DNA of 64,000 bases from Gammaproteobacteria bacterium (GTDB taxonomy: Bacteria; Pseudomonadota; Gammaproteobacteria; JAJFKG01). A program made the translations under genes and the position numbers. Location of the stretch: assembly GCA_021773335.1 (NCBI GenBank), contig JAJFKG010000009.1, forward strand, positions 41,045 through 105,044, read 5' to 3'. Shown here in pieces: positions 28,625-37,705 of this stretch; position 1 is the stretch's first letter; the number at the start of each line of letters is the position of its first letter. The notes under the pieces were generated by a model that worked only from the letters and a program-made list of their open reading frames with translations, did not search any database and was not told the origin of the DNA.

Positions 28625-29209
28625 ATGTCTATAAAACTAAGCTTATCTCTAGTTGTTCTTTTGTTGAGCACATCTCTTTTCGCTAAGAATCCTCCCAGCG
28701 CCGTGTCGCAAGTGAATTTGCAACAGTATGTAGGCAAATGGTATGAAATCGCCTCTTTCCCTAACTTTTTCCAACGCGGTTGCCAATGCAGCATGGCGTA
28801 TTATACCTTGCTCAATGGCAAAGTCAGCGTCACTAATCAATGCTATAAAAACAATCAACGTAAACAAGCCAAAGCTACGGCTTGGGCGGTACCAGGTAGT
28901 GGCAATAGTAAACTGAAAGTTCAATTCTTCTGGCCCTTCAAAGACGACTATTGGATCCTGTACGTGTCACCCAATTATCAACAAGCGATTGTGGGTTCTC
29001 CGAATAGGAAATACCTCTGGATCCTGGCGCGCACTACGCAGATAAAAGATAGTGAATACCATAAACTGATACAAGTCGCTAAAAACAAAGGCTTTGATAT
29101 TAAAAAATTAGCCATGACCAAACAAAATTGCAAAAAAACAAATTATATCTCGCGTAGCTTTTGGTACGAAAGGTACAGTATTTCAAGGCTTAGTAAGCAG
29201 CTCTGGTAG
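28625..29209 (+). CDS. blc: Secreted lipocalin (Blc-like)
   Basis: Binds lipids or other small hydrophobic molecules in the envelope. ATG at 28625 follows GGGGGCAGG and gives a 20-residue signal peptide (cleavage after SLFA). The lipocalin signature is VGKWYEIASFPNFFQRGC, then YYTLLNGKVSVTNQC and LWILARTTQI. Mature length is about 174 residues, slightly long at the C-terminus. There is no lipobox, so it is probably periplasmic rather than a Blc lipoprotein. Its last 27 nt overlap the convergent DUF4143 pseudogene, so the C-terminal extension may be recent. Confidence 0.87.
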   Translation: MSIKLSLSLVVLLLSTSLFAKNPPSAVSQVNLQQYVGKWYEIASFPNFFQRGCQCSMAYYTLLNGKVSVTNQCYKNNQRKQAKATAWAVPGSGNSKLKVQFFWPFKDDYWILYVSPNYQQAIVGSPNRKYLWILARTTQIKDSEYHKLIQVAKNKGFDIKKLAMTKQNCKKTNYISRSFWYERYSISRLSKQLW

Positions 29210-30331
29210 CCGAGCCAATGCTATTTCAAGTGGTAACACTGTTATATCATCATGGTACTCAACGTGTTCACCACAGTAGATTAAATAACAGCTTGCAGGC
29301 GGGTAATCTTGCTTGAACGCTTTTAGGCTGCGCAACATTTTATTCGTTATTTTACTCGTATTTTTAATTTCAATGGCATGCATACCATGCTTTCCATACA
29401 AAATAAAATCAACTTCAATACCATTGCTAGTACGCCAATATGAGATGGTGTAGTCTAGTTGCTGATAGTCGTTGATTGCACGCAACGATTGTAATACCAA
29501 TGTTTCAAGCGCAGCACCATTAATCTCAGCCTCTGTATCGAGTGGGCCACGTGGACGTAAACTCTGAAAAACACCTACATCAAAGTAATAAAATTTAGGG
29601 TGTGCAACCAACTTACGTTTGGCTCGACGAGAAAATACAGGCACACGAACAGCGAGCAACATATCCTCTAAGATAGAGAAATAATTACTTACCACTTGCC
29701 GATCGATAGCGAGCTCGCGAGCGATTTCTGACATATTTATCGTCGTACCTTGCGAAAAACTTGCAACTTCTAAAAAGTGACTAAATGCCCCGACATTGCG
29801 TGTCAACCCTTCTTGCAACACTTCTTCACGAAAATACGTTTCAGCATAAGCCGAAATATATTTCTCTGGATTAGGCTTGCTAAATGTTGCCGGTAACATA
29901 CCTAAACGTAGCGCATGTTGGGATGAATAAGCATCACCTAATTCTTGATAAATAAGTGGATGCATATGATAGTTTAACGCTCGCCCTGCCAGTAGGTTCA
30001 CACCTTTGCGCCGTAATTTTCTCGCACTAGAACCGGTAAGCAAAAACTTATAGTGCCTGCTTTCGATAAGCCGATGGACTTCGTTAAGTAATTCCGGAAC
30101 GCGTTGCACTTCATCAATCACAATCCAATCGCGATAGTTAGGTGGAATGAACTTCGCTAAACGTGCAGGATCACTGTGTAAATCCTTATATATTGAGAAT
30201 TCCAACAAATCGACATACACACAATCACTGAGATGCGACTGTATCCATTAAGTTTTGCCGGTGCCACGTGGCCCCAGTAAAAACAGACTATTTTCGTCCT
30301 CTAAGGGTAATATCAGATTTCTGTTGAACAT
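29183..30331 (-). pseudogene. AAA/DUF4143 ATPase (copy 2) with stop codon in Walker A
   Basis: Read from ATG at 30331, the frame gives NLILPLEDENSLFLLGPRGT then GKT, followed by an in-frame TAA at 30248-30250. It then continues unbroken in the same phase (WIQSHLSDCVYVDL...) to 29183. The downstream part has Walker B WIVIDEVQRVPELL, a winged-helix-like region (INMSEIARELAIDRQVVSNY) and DUF4143 (YWRTSNGIEVDFILYG). A single substitution such as TCA to TAA would explain the break. An internal start at 30220 would give 345 residues lacking the P-loop, so an ATPase-dead product is the most that could be made. Confidence 0.85.
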
Positions 30332-30355
30332 AACATCAAATTTACTGAGTTTTTG

Positions 30356-30381
30356 TTGTTTAAAACACCATTTTTAAACAA
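30356..30381. promoter_or_regulatory. Inverted repeat upstream of DUF4143 copy 2
   Basis: TTGTTTAAAA-CACCAT-TTTTAAACAA has perfect 10-bp arms 25 bp before the ATG at 30331. Further TTTTAAAC sequence occurs near 30441-30448. It is positioned like an operator and parallels the repeats at the other two DUF4143 genes. Confidence 0.55.
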
Positions 30382-30487
30382 ATTAGCAAAAAAAAAACCA
30401 ATTATACAAGTCAAAACAGCAAAAATCATAGAAAAATGCTGTTTTAAACCACAAAATTACTGCTTGACCCTCACTCTACGTGTGGCT

Positions 30488-30640
30488 TTAATCTATAATC
30501 GCTGTGGCAATATGGGGTAATAAATAGAGATGACTCAGATCACCTAAGCGTAATGTGAAGGGCTTTTCATTAATTAAAAATGCTTCTTCACGATATACTG
30601 CTTTCATATAGGTTTGTTTTAAATGTTCATCCATCATCAT
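30488..30640 (-). pseudogene. Phosphoribosyltransferase-like N-terminal stub
   Basis: A 50-codon minus-strand frame (MMMDEHLKQTYMKAVYREEA, then NEKPFTLRLGDLSHLYL). The second half resembles the N-terminus of orotate phosphoribosyltransferase-type enzymes (FTLRSG..S..Y). It stops at 30488 long before any PRPP-binding motif. GAGAGG lies 4-5 nt before the ATG cluster. Probably the remains of a deleted gene. Confidence 0.4.
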
Positions 30641-30710
30641 ATATCCTCTCATACGTCCCTAACCTTTAACATCTCTACCGCTAATTATCAAAGGTACATG
30701 CTTTCTCTGC

Positions 30711-31337
30711 TTATCTATTTGCGACATAAGCCGGCAGATAATTTTTACTATTCGAATATATGCGCAACTGTGGATAATATTCTGCGAGTAATTGTATATC
30801 CCCAGCTACCACCTCACCTGCCGTTGCCGCTATAAAAGCCAACACCATATCGATGCCTGCAGAGACACCGGCTGAGGTCCAAATATCACCGTCGTTTACA
30901 TATCGCTGTTCCACAACATTAACGTCGGTAAACGCTTTTAATCTATCGAGGGAAGCCCAATGTGTCGTGGCAGTTTTGTTTGTCAGTAATCCCGCCGCTT
31001 GCAATAAAAAAGCACCTGTACACACGGACAACATCTGTTTACAATTTTTTGACTGTGTTTCGATAAATGAAATTAATTGCTTATTGGAAACCGCTGTTCG
31101 CGTACCTTGCCCACCTGAAACAAGCAAATAGTCCAATGCCGGACACGACCCAAAATCAGTGTGACTCTGAATCGACAACCCCTTTACACTCTTAACTAAG
31201 CCACCTTGCTCATTAATGATAAACAATTCGTTAGGCCCATCGAATTTCTGGCTCCAGAGTGCCAACATTTCCCAAGCCCCAACAAAATCAAGATCTTCAA
31301 ATTGATCAAAAAGCAAAAATCCAAAACGTGCATTCAT
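30711..31337 (-). CDS. DJ-1/PfpI-family protein (class I glutamine amidotransferase-like)
   Basis: 208 residues with the flavodoxin-like DJ-1/PfpI fold. It shows FGFLLFDQFEDLDFVGAWEM, DYLLVSGGQGTR and the nucleophile elbow MLSVCTGAFLLQAAGLL (Cys about 106), then TTHWASLDRLKAF and DIWTSAGVSAGIDM. The layout resembles isonitrile hydratase (InhA) and the N-terminal part of GATase1-like AraC regulators, but no HTH follows. The substrate is unknown. Upstream, on the same strand, is a VOC-family gene 92 nt away. Confidence 0.85.
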   Translation of the reverse strand: MNARFGFLLFDQFEDLDFVGAWEMLALWSQKFDGPNELFIINEQGGLVKSVKGLSIQSHTDFGSCPALDYLLVSGGQGTRTAVSNKQLISFIETQSKNCKQMLSVCTGAFLLQAAGLLTNKTATTHWASLDRLKAFTDVNVVEQRYVNDGDIWTSAGVSAGIDMVLAFIAATAGEVVAGDIQLLAEYYPQLRIYSNSKNYLPAYVANR

Positions 31338-31429
31338 GGCGATCTTTCCTTAGAAGCTTACTTACCTACTATCTGCAATGGTTGGCACAGTAATACTAGT
31401 ACCACCTGTTTTTAAGCAAGTTAAAGCCT

Positions 31430-31801
31430 CTAATCCCGCGAGGTCGACAGCACGAATGTGTTACCTTCTGAATCTTGGAACATGACATAAGTTCCCCAGT
31501 CTTCTTCAGTGGGCGGTGTAGTGAACTCCACACCCTTTGCTTTAAGTTCAGCATAAGACTTGTTGACGTCCTTGGATGCAAAAACAATATTTTGAAAATC
31601 ACCAATACGATCTTCATGGCCTTCCATGGTGAACAAAACAACTTGCGTTTGTCCTTCAGGCGCATCGAGCACAATCCAACGTTGGCTTTGTCCAAAATCC
31701 ACATCCGTTGTCACTTTAAAACCGAGTTTGTCCGTATAAAATTTTAGTGCACGATCTTGGTCTTTAACGGGTATGCTGACATGTTTTACATGTGAAATCA
31801 T
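31430..31801 (-). CDS. VOC-family (glyoxalase/bleomycin-resistance-like) protein
   Basis: 123-residue vicinal-oxygen-chelate protein starting MISHVKHVSIPVKDQDRALK. ATG at 31801 follows AAGGAG by 6 nt; an in-frame start at 31858 lacks one. Metal-ligand candidates are His7 and a C-terminal Glu in FQDSEGNTFVL. Short single-module VOC proteins of this type have varied functions, and the substrate here is not evident. Confidence 0.87.
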   Translation of the reverse strand: MISHVKHVSIPVKDQDRALKFYTDKLGFKVTTDVDFGQSQRWIVLDAPEGQTQVVLFTMEGHEDRIGDFQNIVFASKDVNKSYAELKAKGVEFTTPPTEEDWGTYVMFQDSEGNTFVLSTSRD

Positions 31802-31871
31802 TGTGTTCTCCTTAAAATAAAGAGACAACAGCTTATTGTTCCTCTGAAGTAAAGTCAAGGTACTAAGGGTT

Positions 31872-31903
31872 CAGGTGAGTGGGGCCGGCACCTGCACCCT
31901 TAA
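31872..31903. repeat. Half copy of the GGCACCTG palindrome
   Basis: CAGGTG-11 nt-CACCTG at 31872-31894. GTGGGGCCGGCACCTGCACC (from about 31879) matches the right arm of the 23426-23470 palindrome with two or three changes. It lies just upstream of the VOC gene start on the minus strand. Confidence 0.5.
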
Positions 31904-31912
31904 GTCTCCTTA

Positions 31913-32101
31913 CTACCCTTTGTGATATTTCGCTGCTTTATCAATATAATCAACCACAGCCTGGTCGTAAGCCCTAATGACCTTTAAACCGTAAGTTAAC
32001 CAAATCCAATGAAAATCGTTAGGAACAGTAATTATCGTAACCAATATGCCAGAAAATAATAGCCCATTTATACTTGAGCTATTTTTGGGAGTGCTGACCA
32101 T
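31913..32101 (-). CDS. Short hydrophobic protein, possible 2TM-domain remnant
   Basis: 62 residues with one hydrophobic segment (about 11-35) and FHWIWLTYGLKVIRAYD, vaguely like the second half of 2TM-domain proteins. No clear ribosome site. It may be the 3' remnant of a longer gene or not expressed. Confidence 0.25.
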   Translation of the reverse strand: MVSTPKNSSSINGLLFSGILVTIITVPNDFHWIWLTYGLKVIRAYDQAVVDYIDKAAKYHKG

Positions 32102-32137
32102 CAGCCAGAACCCACCAAAAGACCAACTTTTATTACC

Positions 32138-33631
32138 TTAAGCAACAGCTTTAGCGCAAGCTTGAGTTACAACGGTCTCATCTATGTTTTGCCAGGTAAT
32201 ATGCATACTCAAACGTTTAATTATATAATTTAAAATTACTGTTATGAAAAAAGCTCCCGCTAAAATCAAGGTTAGAACATAGAAGCTATGCGCATAGTGA
32301 GATTTTATCGCAATTAGTGATAGATTATGCTTCTGAATTACAGCAACCTTTGCCAACTTCCCTGACAAAAATCCCCCTAAGCCAAGTGACACAAGAAAAA
32401 TGCCCATTAGAGTGCTTACTGTATTCTCACTTGCAAGCAAAGTTACCGCAGATAATCCAATTGGTGACAACATCAACTCTGCCAATGAGATCATCAAATA
32501 TGCACCCATCATTGGCCATGGAGAAATTAATTGTGATGAATGGCTATTACTAGTAATCCACAAAATAATACAATAGGCCATCAAAATGCATCCTACTGCT
32601 ATTGTGAATTGAATACTAATTGTGTAAGCAACATTTTTGGTTCGAAGCTTCGCCCATATACGTGCTAAAACTACTCCCAGCACAACCATTCCTAAGCTTT
32701 GTACTGTCACATAGTATGGAGCTGGAAACTGAAAGCCAAATACGGTAGGCCGTACTGCCCTGGTAATAAATAAAGTCAAATCTGTAAACATCTGAAAATA
32801 GAAGGACCAAAATAGCACTGAAATAATAAACAAGAACAACAATGAAAGTGTCTTTCGACGCTGCGCTCCTTGCTCACGCGCAGCAATCTTTAGGACCACA
32901 AAAAATGCAAAGGCTGCTACACAGATGAAAAAGGCATCAGCAATACCCGGATTACGCAGCACCAAATAAAAGGTAACATACTCTATCAAGATAAAAGCGA
33001 TGGTACATAACCAACCCACAATCATAGAACACCTTAAAACCGCATACTCTTGAATTTTTAGAATACGCACACCAAATCCGAATACGAAAAAAGCAAGTGC
33101 TAAGCCGATTGATGCACTAAAAAAGCAAGCGCTCCAGCCATATAATTCCTGCAGCTTGCTTGGCAATGCAGTTCCAAGAATAATTCCTGTCGTTATACCT
33201 AGATAAAAAATAGTAAATCCGCTACTACGTTTTGGATCACCTTTTTCGTATTGCTTGCCAAGCAATGCAGAAATATTTGGTTTTAGCAAGCCAGTACCAG
33301 CCGCTATCATTGCCAGCGCTAAGAAAAGATGATGCAAATTATTCACAGTCGCCAAAATAATGTAACTAACAAACAACAACACAGCTCCAAGTAACACAGC
33401 TCGCTTCTGTCCCAAGTAATTATCGGCAACCCATCCACCCACCATTGGCGATATATAGGTTAATGCAGTAGACGTTCCAACTAATGTATAAGTATATGCA
33501 TCACTAAGGTGAAAGTGAGACGTTAAAAATAGCGCTAATAATGATTGCACAACGTAGAAACCATACCTTTCCCACATTTCAGTCGAGAAAAACACTGTCA
33601 AAGCCAGGGATGTTTTTCGTAAATTAAGCAT
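32138..33631 (-). CDS. POT/PTR-family proton-coupled peptide transporter
   Basis: 497-residue MFS protein of the proton-dependent oligopeptide transporter family. TM1 carries the ExxER proton-coupling motif (FFSTEMWERYGFY), followed by GGWVADNYLGQKRAVLLGA (loop 2-3) and about 14 hydrophobic segments. It probably imports di- and tripeptides across the inner membrane, in keeping with amino-acid auxotrophy in intracellular bacteria (inference). The start lies near degraded sequence (33.6-34.2 kb), and no operon partner is seen. Confidence 0.9.
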   Translation of the reverse strand: MLNLRKTSLALTVFFSTEMWERYGFYVVQSLLALFLTSHFHLSDAYTYTLVGTSTALTYISPMVGGWVADNYLGQKRAVLLGAVLLFVSYIILATVNNLHHLFLALAMIAAGTGLLKPNISALLGKQYEKGDPKRSSGFTIFYLGITTGIILGTALPSKLQELYGWSACFFSASIGLALAFFVFGFGVRILKIQEYAVLRCSMIVGWLCTIAFILIEYVTFYLVLRNPGIADAFFICVAAFAFFVVLKIAAREQGAQRRKTLSLLFLFIISVLFWSFYFQMFTDLTLFITRAVRPTVFGFQFPAPYYVTVQSLGMVVLGVVLARIWAKLRTKNVAYTISIQFTIAVGCILMAYCIILWITSNSHSSQLISPWPMMGAYLMISLAELMLSPIGLSAVTLLASENTVSTLMGIFLVSLGLGGFLSGKLAKVAVIQKHNLSLIAIKSHYAHSFYVLTLILAGAFFITVILNYIIKRLSMHITWQNIDETVVTQACAKAVA

Positions 33632-33649
33632 ACGTTTCGCCTCATTAAA

Positions 33650-33951
33650 TTATTTTATCTAAAACTACTTTCTTTTCGCCAAGCCACTCAAAACTTAAGG
33701 CGCCTCTAGTTTTATTTGCGACAGCACCGACATAAGCCTCATCCATTAATCGACCATGTTTTCCATCCACCAACACTCGTTTTTCAATCCCTTGGTTTCG
33801 TAACACATTACAGATATATTAAAGCGTGCCTACTGTCACTTCGATAGCTAAGCACCACCTGGGCTCCCGCCCCTGCAAATCCAATAGCAATGGCCCACCC
33901 AATCTTTCGGCTTCCCCTTGTTATTAAACAGTTTTTTCCTTGGCGTCTCAT
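33650..33951 (-). pseudogene. Degraded short-chain dehydrogenase/reductase
   Basis: From ATG at 33951 the minus strand reads QGKNCLITRGSRKIGWAIAI then GFAGAGAQVVLSYRSD, clearly the N-terminal NAD(P)-binding region of an SDR. The expected glycine-rich TGxxxGIG has decayed to TRGSRKIG. A stop follows after about 40 codons, and pieces such as MDEAYVGAVANKTRGA appear in shifted phase down to about 33650. No intact catalytic YxxxK. This and the next entry account for the 33632-34258 gap. Confidence 0.6.
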
Positions 33952-34038
33952 AAGAAAATACTCATTTCTACAGTTTCTTTATTTAGCGTGGTCAAACGTC
34001 CTAAAACATGAACAATACATAAATGATCTTCTCGCGCT

Positions 34039-34180
34039 TTAGCGAACACCTTTCTTTTTCATTTTAGGCGACACATTCCACCTCAATAGGGCCTTGTAGT
34101 CAATAGCAGAGTCCATTCTGACACGATTATGGTGCCCCTCAATGTATTGAAAGACACTCTGCCTAGCCTGCGCGCGGTTC
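34039..34180 (-). pseudogene. IS3-type transposase C-terminal remnant
   Basis: The minus strand from about 34180 reads KNRAQARQSVFQYIEGHHNR then VRMDSAIDYKALLRWNVSP, ending at TAA 34039-34041. It matches the C-terminal end of IS3-family integrase-type transposases (..FxYIE..YNR.R.HSAL.Y..P). An in-frame TAG lies just upstream. No terminal repeats were recognised. A relic of an insertion sequence beside the SDR remnant. Confidence 0.6.
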
Positions 34181-34258
34181 TTCTAGCAGTTGACATGCAC
34201 TATTTATAAAATCTCGTTATAATCCTCCCACCACAATGCATTATTTTGGTAGATAGCG

Positions 34259-35200
34259 ATGAAAATTGTTTTTTTAGATAAGCTGCACTTTCAAGCAATA
34301 CATGAAACATTTGATTACTCGGGGCTACAAACCCTTGGAAATTTGGTCTGTTATGACAGAACCCGTGAGCCTGAACAAATAATAGCTCGGGCCCAAGATG
34401 CTGATGTGATATTAGCCCTCAAAACAAAATTGCCAACCGAAATCATGTCTCAGCTTAACTGCAAGCTAATTTGTAAAGTGGGTACGGGTGTTGATAACTT
34501 CGATTTGACCGCGGCCAAAGAGCGCGGCATCACGGTTGTTAATTTCCCGGGTTATGGTTCTAACATGGTGGCACAATGGACTTTATCATTGATCATGCTG
34601 CTCGCCAGCAATATCGATAAATATCAAGTAGCCGTGAAAAATCATCACTGGCTATCTTCACAATTTGCCTTTCCCATCTGCGAATTAGCCGATAAAACCC
34701 TGGGCATTATTGGCTTTGGTGCAATTGGTAAACGAGTCGCAAAAATGGCTACTGTGATAGGACTAAAAATTCTAGTTAACACGCGCTATACAGATGATAC
34801 GCCCTATGTTGAATTCGTGGACAAAGAGCATGTTTATCGTGAAAGTGATATTCTAAGTCTACATGGAAATTTGGATGAACATACTCGTGACATGATCAAC
34901 AAAGACACCTTTGCAAAAATGCAAAAGCATGCTTTTCTGATCAACACGGCACGCGCCGGTTTAATTAACAAAGTCGATTTATACCATGCATTAAAACAAA
35001 AAATAATCGCTGGTGCTGCACTGGATGGCTATTGGGATGAACCCCCTCAAGCCAATGATCCGCTGTTACAGTTAGACAATATTATCGTCACGCCGCATAT
35101 GGCTTGGGCATCAAAAGAGACACGGCAGAGGCTATTGCATCACATTGCCCAGCAAATTGAAAATTTTGCTGCTGGGAAACCAACCAACAACCTGGTTTAG
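34259..35200 (+). CDS. D-isomer-specific 2-hydroxyacid dehydrogenase (SerA-like)
   Basis: 313-residue NAD-dependent dehydrogenase. It has a substrate-binding N-terminal part with KVGTGVDNFDLTAAKERGI, the nucleotide-binding motif GIIGFGAIGKRVAKMA (about 151), ARAGLINKVDLYHALK and the catalytic His region VTPHMAWAS. It lacks an ACT regulatory domain. It could be a phosphoglycerate or other 2-hydroxyacid dehydrogenase; the substrate is not determined by what I see. It stands alone on the plus strand after the degraded IS/SDR zone. Confidence 0.88.
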   Translation: MKIVFLDKLHFQAIHETFDYSGLQTLGNLVCYDRTREPEQIIARAQDADVILALKTKLPTEIMSQLNCKLICKVGTGVDNFDLTAAKERGITVVNFPGYGSNMVAQWTLSLIMLLASNIDKYQVAVKNHHWLSSQFAFPICELADKTLGIIGFGAIGKRVAKMATVIGLKILVNTRYTDDTPYVEFVDKEHVYRESDILSLHGNLDEHTRDMINKDTFAKMQKHAFLINTARAGLINKVDLYHALKQKIIAGAALDGYWDEPPQANDPLLQLDNIIVTPHMAWASKETRQRLLHHIAQQIENFAAGKPTNNLV

Positions 35201-35221
35201 TGAAAAAATAATGTGGTGGCG

Positions 35222-36031
35222 CTAGGTTATCGATAGAATTTTTTGGATCTCTGGTTTGTTATATTCAGCCTTGCCCACTGCAACAGTTAAGTTATCAAGC
35301 GGGCTATACTGGGCAGCACTGTGCGTATGTCCACACAAAACTAAGAATTCAATGCCTGGATTTTGTTTGCTAACATCGAGCAACACATCACCCGTTGCTT
35401 TAGAAGAAAAGTACGGTAAAAACTCATCGCCCTGCACTTCGCCCTCATGCATACACACTTCTTTGAAGGGCGGGATATGAGTTAACACAATAATTTTTTT
35501 GGGTTGCTCATCTGCTGCTTGCAACAAATTTTCTTTTAGTGCGTTCGCATCCTGACCAGCAAGTTGTTGCATCTTTGTTAATAATGGTTTTTTTCCTAGT
35601 ATTCTTTTTTGAGCCAAATCAGCAATGTGATAACTGTCATTTAACTCAACGGGGCTTTCGGCGTAATTACCTAAGCGACCGTCAGCCCAACCATCTTGCC
35701 CAACGAGAAGGGTTTTATCACTTAAACTAAGCACTCCAGCCGCAGGCAACCACACCAAATAAGCATGTTCGTCCGTCAACACCTGCATATTATTACGCAC
35801 ATCAGCAACTTGGCCATCATAATAGTCATGATTACCCAATACGAAATAAATTGGCCTTTCGATAAAATCTGCCATTTCTTGCAATAATGCTTCGACATTC
35901 AATGACTCAGCAATATCACCTGTTATCAATACGCCGTCACAATCACTATCAATGATGTCTTGATAAAATTTTTTGCGTGCCTTAAGCTTCGGAAAATTTA
36001 AATGTATGTCAGTTAACCATGCGAGTTTCAT
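35222..36031 (-). CDS. Calcineurin-like metallophosphoesterase
   Basis: 269 residues with all five metal motifs: TDIHLNF (D-x-H), GDIAE, LGNHDYY (GNHD), VLTHIPPF and LCGHTHSAA (GHTH). No signal peptide, so cytoplasmic. The family spans phosphodiesterases, nucleotidases and phosphatases; the specific substrate is unknown. It is convergent with the hydroxyacid dehydrogenase (21-nt gap). The palindrome ATTCGCG-ATT-CGCGAAT lies 68-84 bp upstream of the start. Confidence 0.9.
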   Translation of the reverse strand: MKLAWLTDIHLNFPKLKARKKFYQDIIDSDCDGVLITGDIAESLNVEALLQEMADFIERPIYFVLGNHDYYDGQVADVRNNMQVLTDEHAYLVWLPAAGVLSLSDKTLLVGQDGWADGRLGNYAESPVELNDSYHIADLAQKRILGKKPLLTKMQQLAGQDANALKENLLQAADEQPKKIIVLTHIPPFKEVCMHEGEVQGDEFLPYFSSKATGDVLLDVSKQNPGIEFLVLCGHTHSAAQYSPLDNLTVAVGKAEYNKPEIQKILSIT

Positions 36032-36098
36032 TATTTTTCCTAAACTTTAATAATGATAGTTCTTTTACACTTGCGAATAAGCCTACTATAACATGATC

Positions 36099-36115
36099 AT
36101 TCGCGATTCGCGAAT
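36099..36115. promoter_or_regulatory. Small perfect palindrome upstream of metallophosphoesterase
   Basis: ATTCGCG-ATT-CGCGAAT, 7-bp arms, in the gap between the GrpB-like and metallophosphoesterase genes. Operator-like in position; no other copy was noticed. Confidence 0.35.
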
Positions 36116-36146
36116 TTCGAATACTCTCTGTAAATCTGGTGCAGCC

Positions 36147-37169
36147 CTAGGTTAAATGCTGTTTGATAAATTGCGCTTTTGCATTTGTATAAGCCTCGCG
36201 GTCATCCGCATGCTGACTTGCTAGTGCTTTCTTCAATGCCTGATACTCAGCGCGCAACGCTGGTTGTTGTCGTAGCAAATCTCTAAAAGCAACGCGCTGC
36301 TTAAATTCATCATCCATTGGCATAATATGCACATGATGAGTGCGTTGCACACCAAAGGGAGGCATACCCTTGAAAAAACGCAGGTGTATTTTATTGGGAT
36401 TTTCTGGCCAATCTACATAACCCAAAGCTTTTAAAGCCGCAGCCCATTGATTGATATTATCTAAATTTTCAAGTGTGATAAAAATATCAATAATCGGCTT
36501 TGCACATAATCCCTCAACTGCTGTACTACCTAAGTGTTCGATAGCAACAAAAGGTAAGCTAACAACTTGTTGAATCGCGTTGATTTCCGCAACTGCTAAC
36601 TTTTGCCAATTAGGATTATAGGGTTCCAGCATAATATTATCTTTTGCCTGTAGTTGGTCCAACCTGGCATGTCCAGTCCTGTAATCGATAGCGCGAATAA
36701 ATGAATCCTTGCCATTCACATAAGCATCAATATCATTTCGAAACTGTTCCGCTAAACAACGCTTAATCCAAGAATAGGCACGAGTTTCATTGGGATGCTG
36801 CTGCAAATAATCTCTGAAGGCGATGTGTCGTTCAATTTGCGGATTATTTTTTTGGAAAAGATGAATATGGTGGGTACGCCCAGGCTTCCCTTTACGATAG
36901 AAACATCGTCCCTGTATGCCTAACTCACCTAGGCACTCATAACCTAACGCAGAAAACTGTGAGTTAAGCTTACCAACGGCAGCTAAATCGTCGACAGTTA
37001 CCAAGATATCGATGACAGGTTTGGCATAAATACCAGGGATCGCTGTACTGCCAATATGATGAATAGCATCGCAATTTTCTTGAAGGACGTCTTGTATTTT
37101 TTGCGCCTCTGCGACAAAGTCACTAACCCAACTTTCTTGATATGGTGCAAGCTCTATAACCCTACCCAT
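36147..37169 (-). CDS. Tandem GrpB (UPF0157) domain protein
   Basis: 340 residues made of two consecutive GrpB domains. The first is about 3-165 (VIELAPYQESW, HHIGSTAIPGIYAKPVIDI) and the second about 183-338 (MLEPYNPNW, IEHLGSTAVEGLCAKPIIDI). GrpB is a nucleotidyltransferase-fold family, with the GST-[AV]-x-G-[IL]-x-AKP-[IV]-ID motif present in both copies. Single-domain GrpB is ~170 residues and often annotated as dephospho-CoA-kinase-associated, with unproven function. ATG at 37169 follows GAGG by 5 nt and is preferred over the GTG at 37190. It is 38 nt downstream of the next gene and may be co-transcribed. Confidence 0.88.
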   Translation of the reverse strand: MGRVIELAPYQESWVSDFVAEAQKIQDVLQENCDAIHHIGSTAIPGIYAKPVIDILVTVDDLAAVGKLNSQFSALGYECLGELGIQGRCFYRKGKPGRTHHIHLFQKNNPQIERHIAFRDYLQQHPNETRAYSWIKRCLAEQFRNDIDAYVNGKDSFIRAIDYRTGHARLDQLQAKDNIMLEPYNPNWQKLAVAEINAIQQVVSLPFVAIEHLGSTAVEGLCAKPIIDIFITLENLDNINQWAAALKALGYVDWPENPNKIHLRFFKGMPPFGVQRTHHVHIMPMDDEFKQRVAFRDLLRQQPALRAEYQALKKALASQHADDREAYTNAKAQFIKQHLT

Positions 37170-37207
37170 CGTTACCTCATTATTGTTCACAAAGAAGTGT
37201 CGCCACT

Positions 37208-37705
37208 CTAAAACGCTACCCCCAAATTATCATCCGCTACAACCTTATAAATGCCTGCTTGTTGCTTTTCTGCAGCCTCAGCAATTGAATCACCGCGTTG
37301 CGCACCATCAGACTGCATTTGTTTGTCACTTAATGCCGCCTCTAAATCTTCATCGCTCATCCAATGCAAACCAACCGAAACAACTTGCTTAGGGTCGTTA
37401 ATATCAATCGCATTAATCACCCGGATGGGCATTGGAAAAAATTGCTGATATGTCTGCCCATCAACTTCTTGTTTATTACACTTCTCTGCCGGTGGTAACC
37501 AAGCCTGATAAAAATCACCAAACTGTTTATCATCGTGCAATTTTCTAAATAACACTGACACAGAGTGCGGCTGACGCTGGCACTGTGCTTGCTGAAATAA
37601 TTCTGCGAAGAGCTGCTGCTTGGCTTCGGCATCCAGCTGATCAAACACTTGCTGCGCATCAACAAATGCTTTGTTATTAAAGTTTTCCCAAAATGCATCT
37701 TTCAT
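37208..37705 (-). CDS. Uncharacterised acidic cytoplasmic protein
   Basis: 165 residues, acidic and Gln-rich, with no signal peptide or membrane segment. The N-terminal half is helical (FVDAQQVFDQLDAEAKQQLF); the middle has FRKLHDDKQFGDFYQAWLPP and FFPMPIRVINAIDINDPKQV; the C-terminus is a short helical stretch. I do not recognise a family. The organised hydrophobic pattern and ATG start suggest a real gene, possibly co-transcribed with the GrpB-like gene. Confidence 0.6.
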   Translation of the reverse strand: MKDAFWENFNNKAFVDAQQVFDQLDAEAKQQLFAELFQQAQCQRQPHSVSVLFRKLHDDKQFGDFYQAWLPPAEKCNKQEVDGQTYQQFFPMPIRVINAIDINDPKQVVSVGLHWMSDEDLEAALSDKQMQSDGAQRGDSIAEAAEKQQAGIYKVVADDNLGVAF

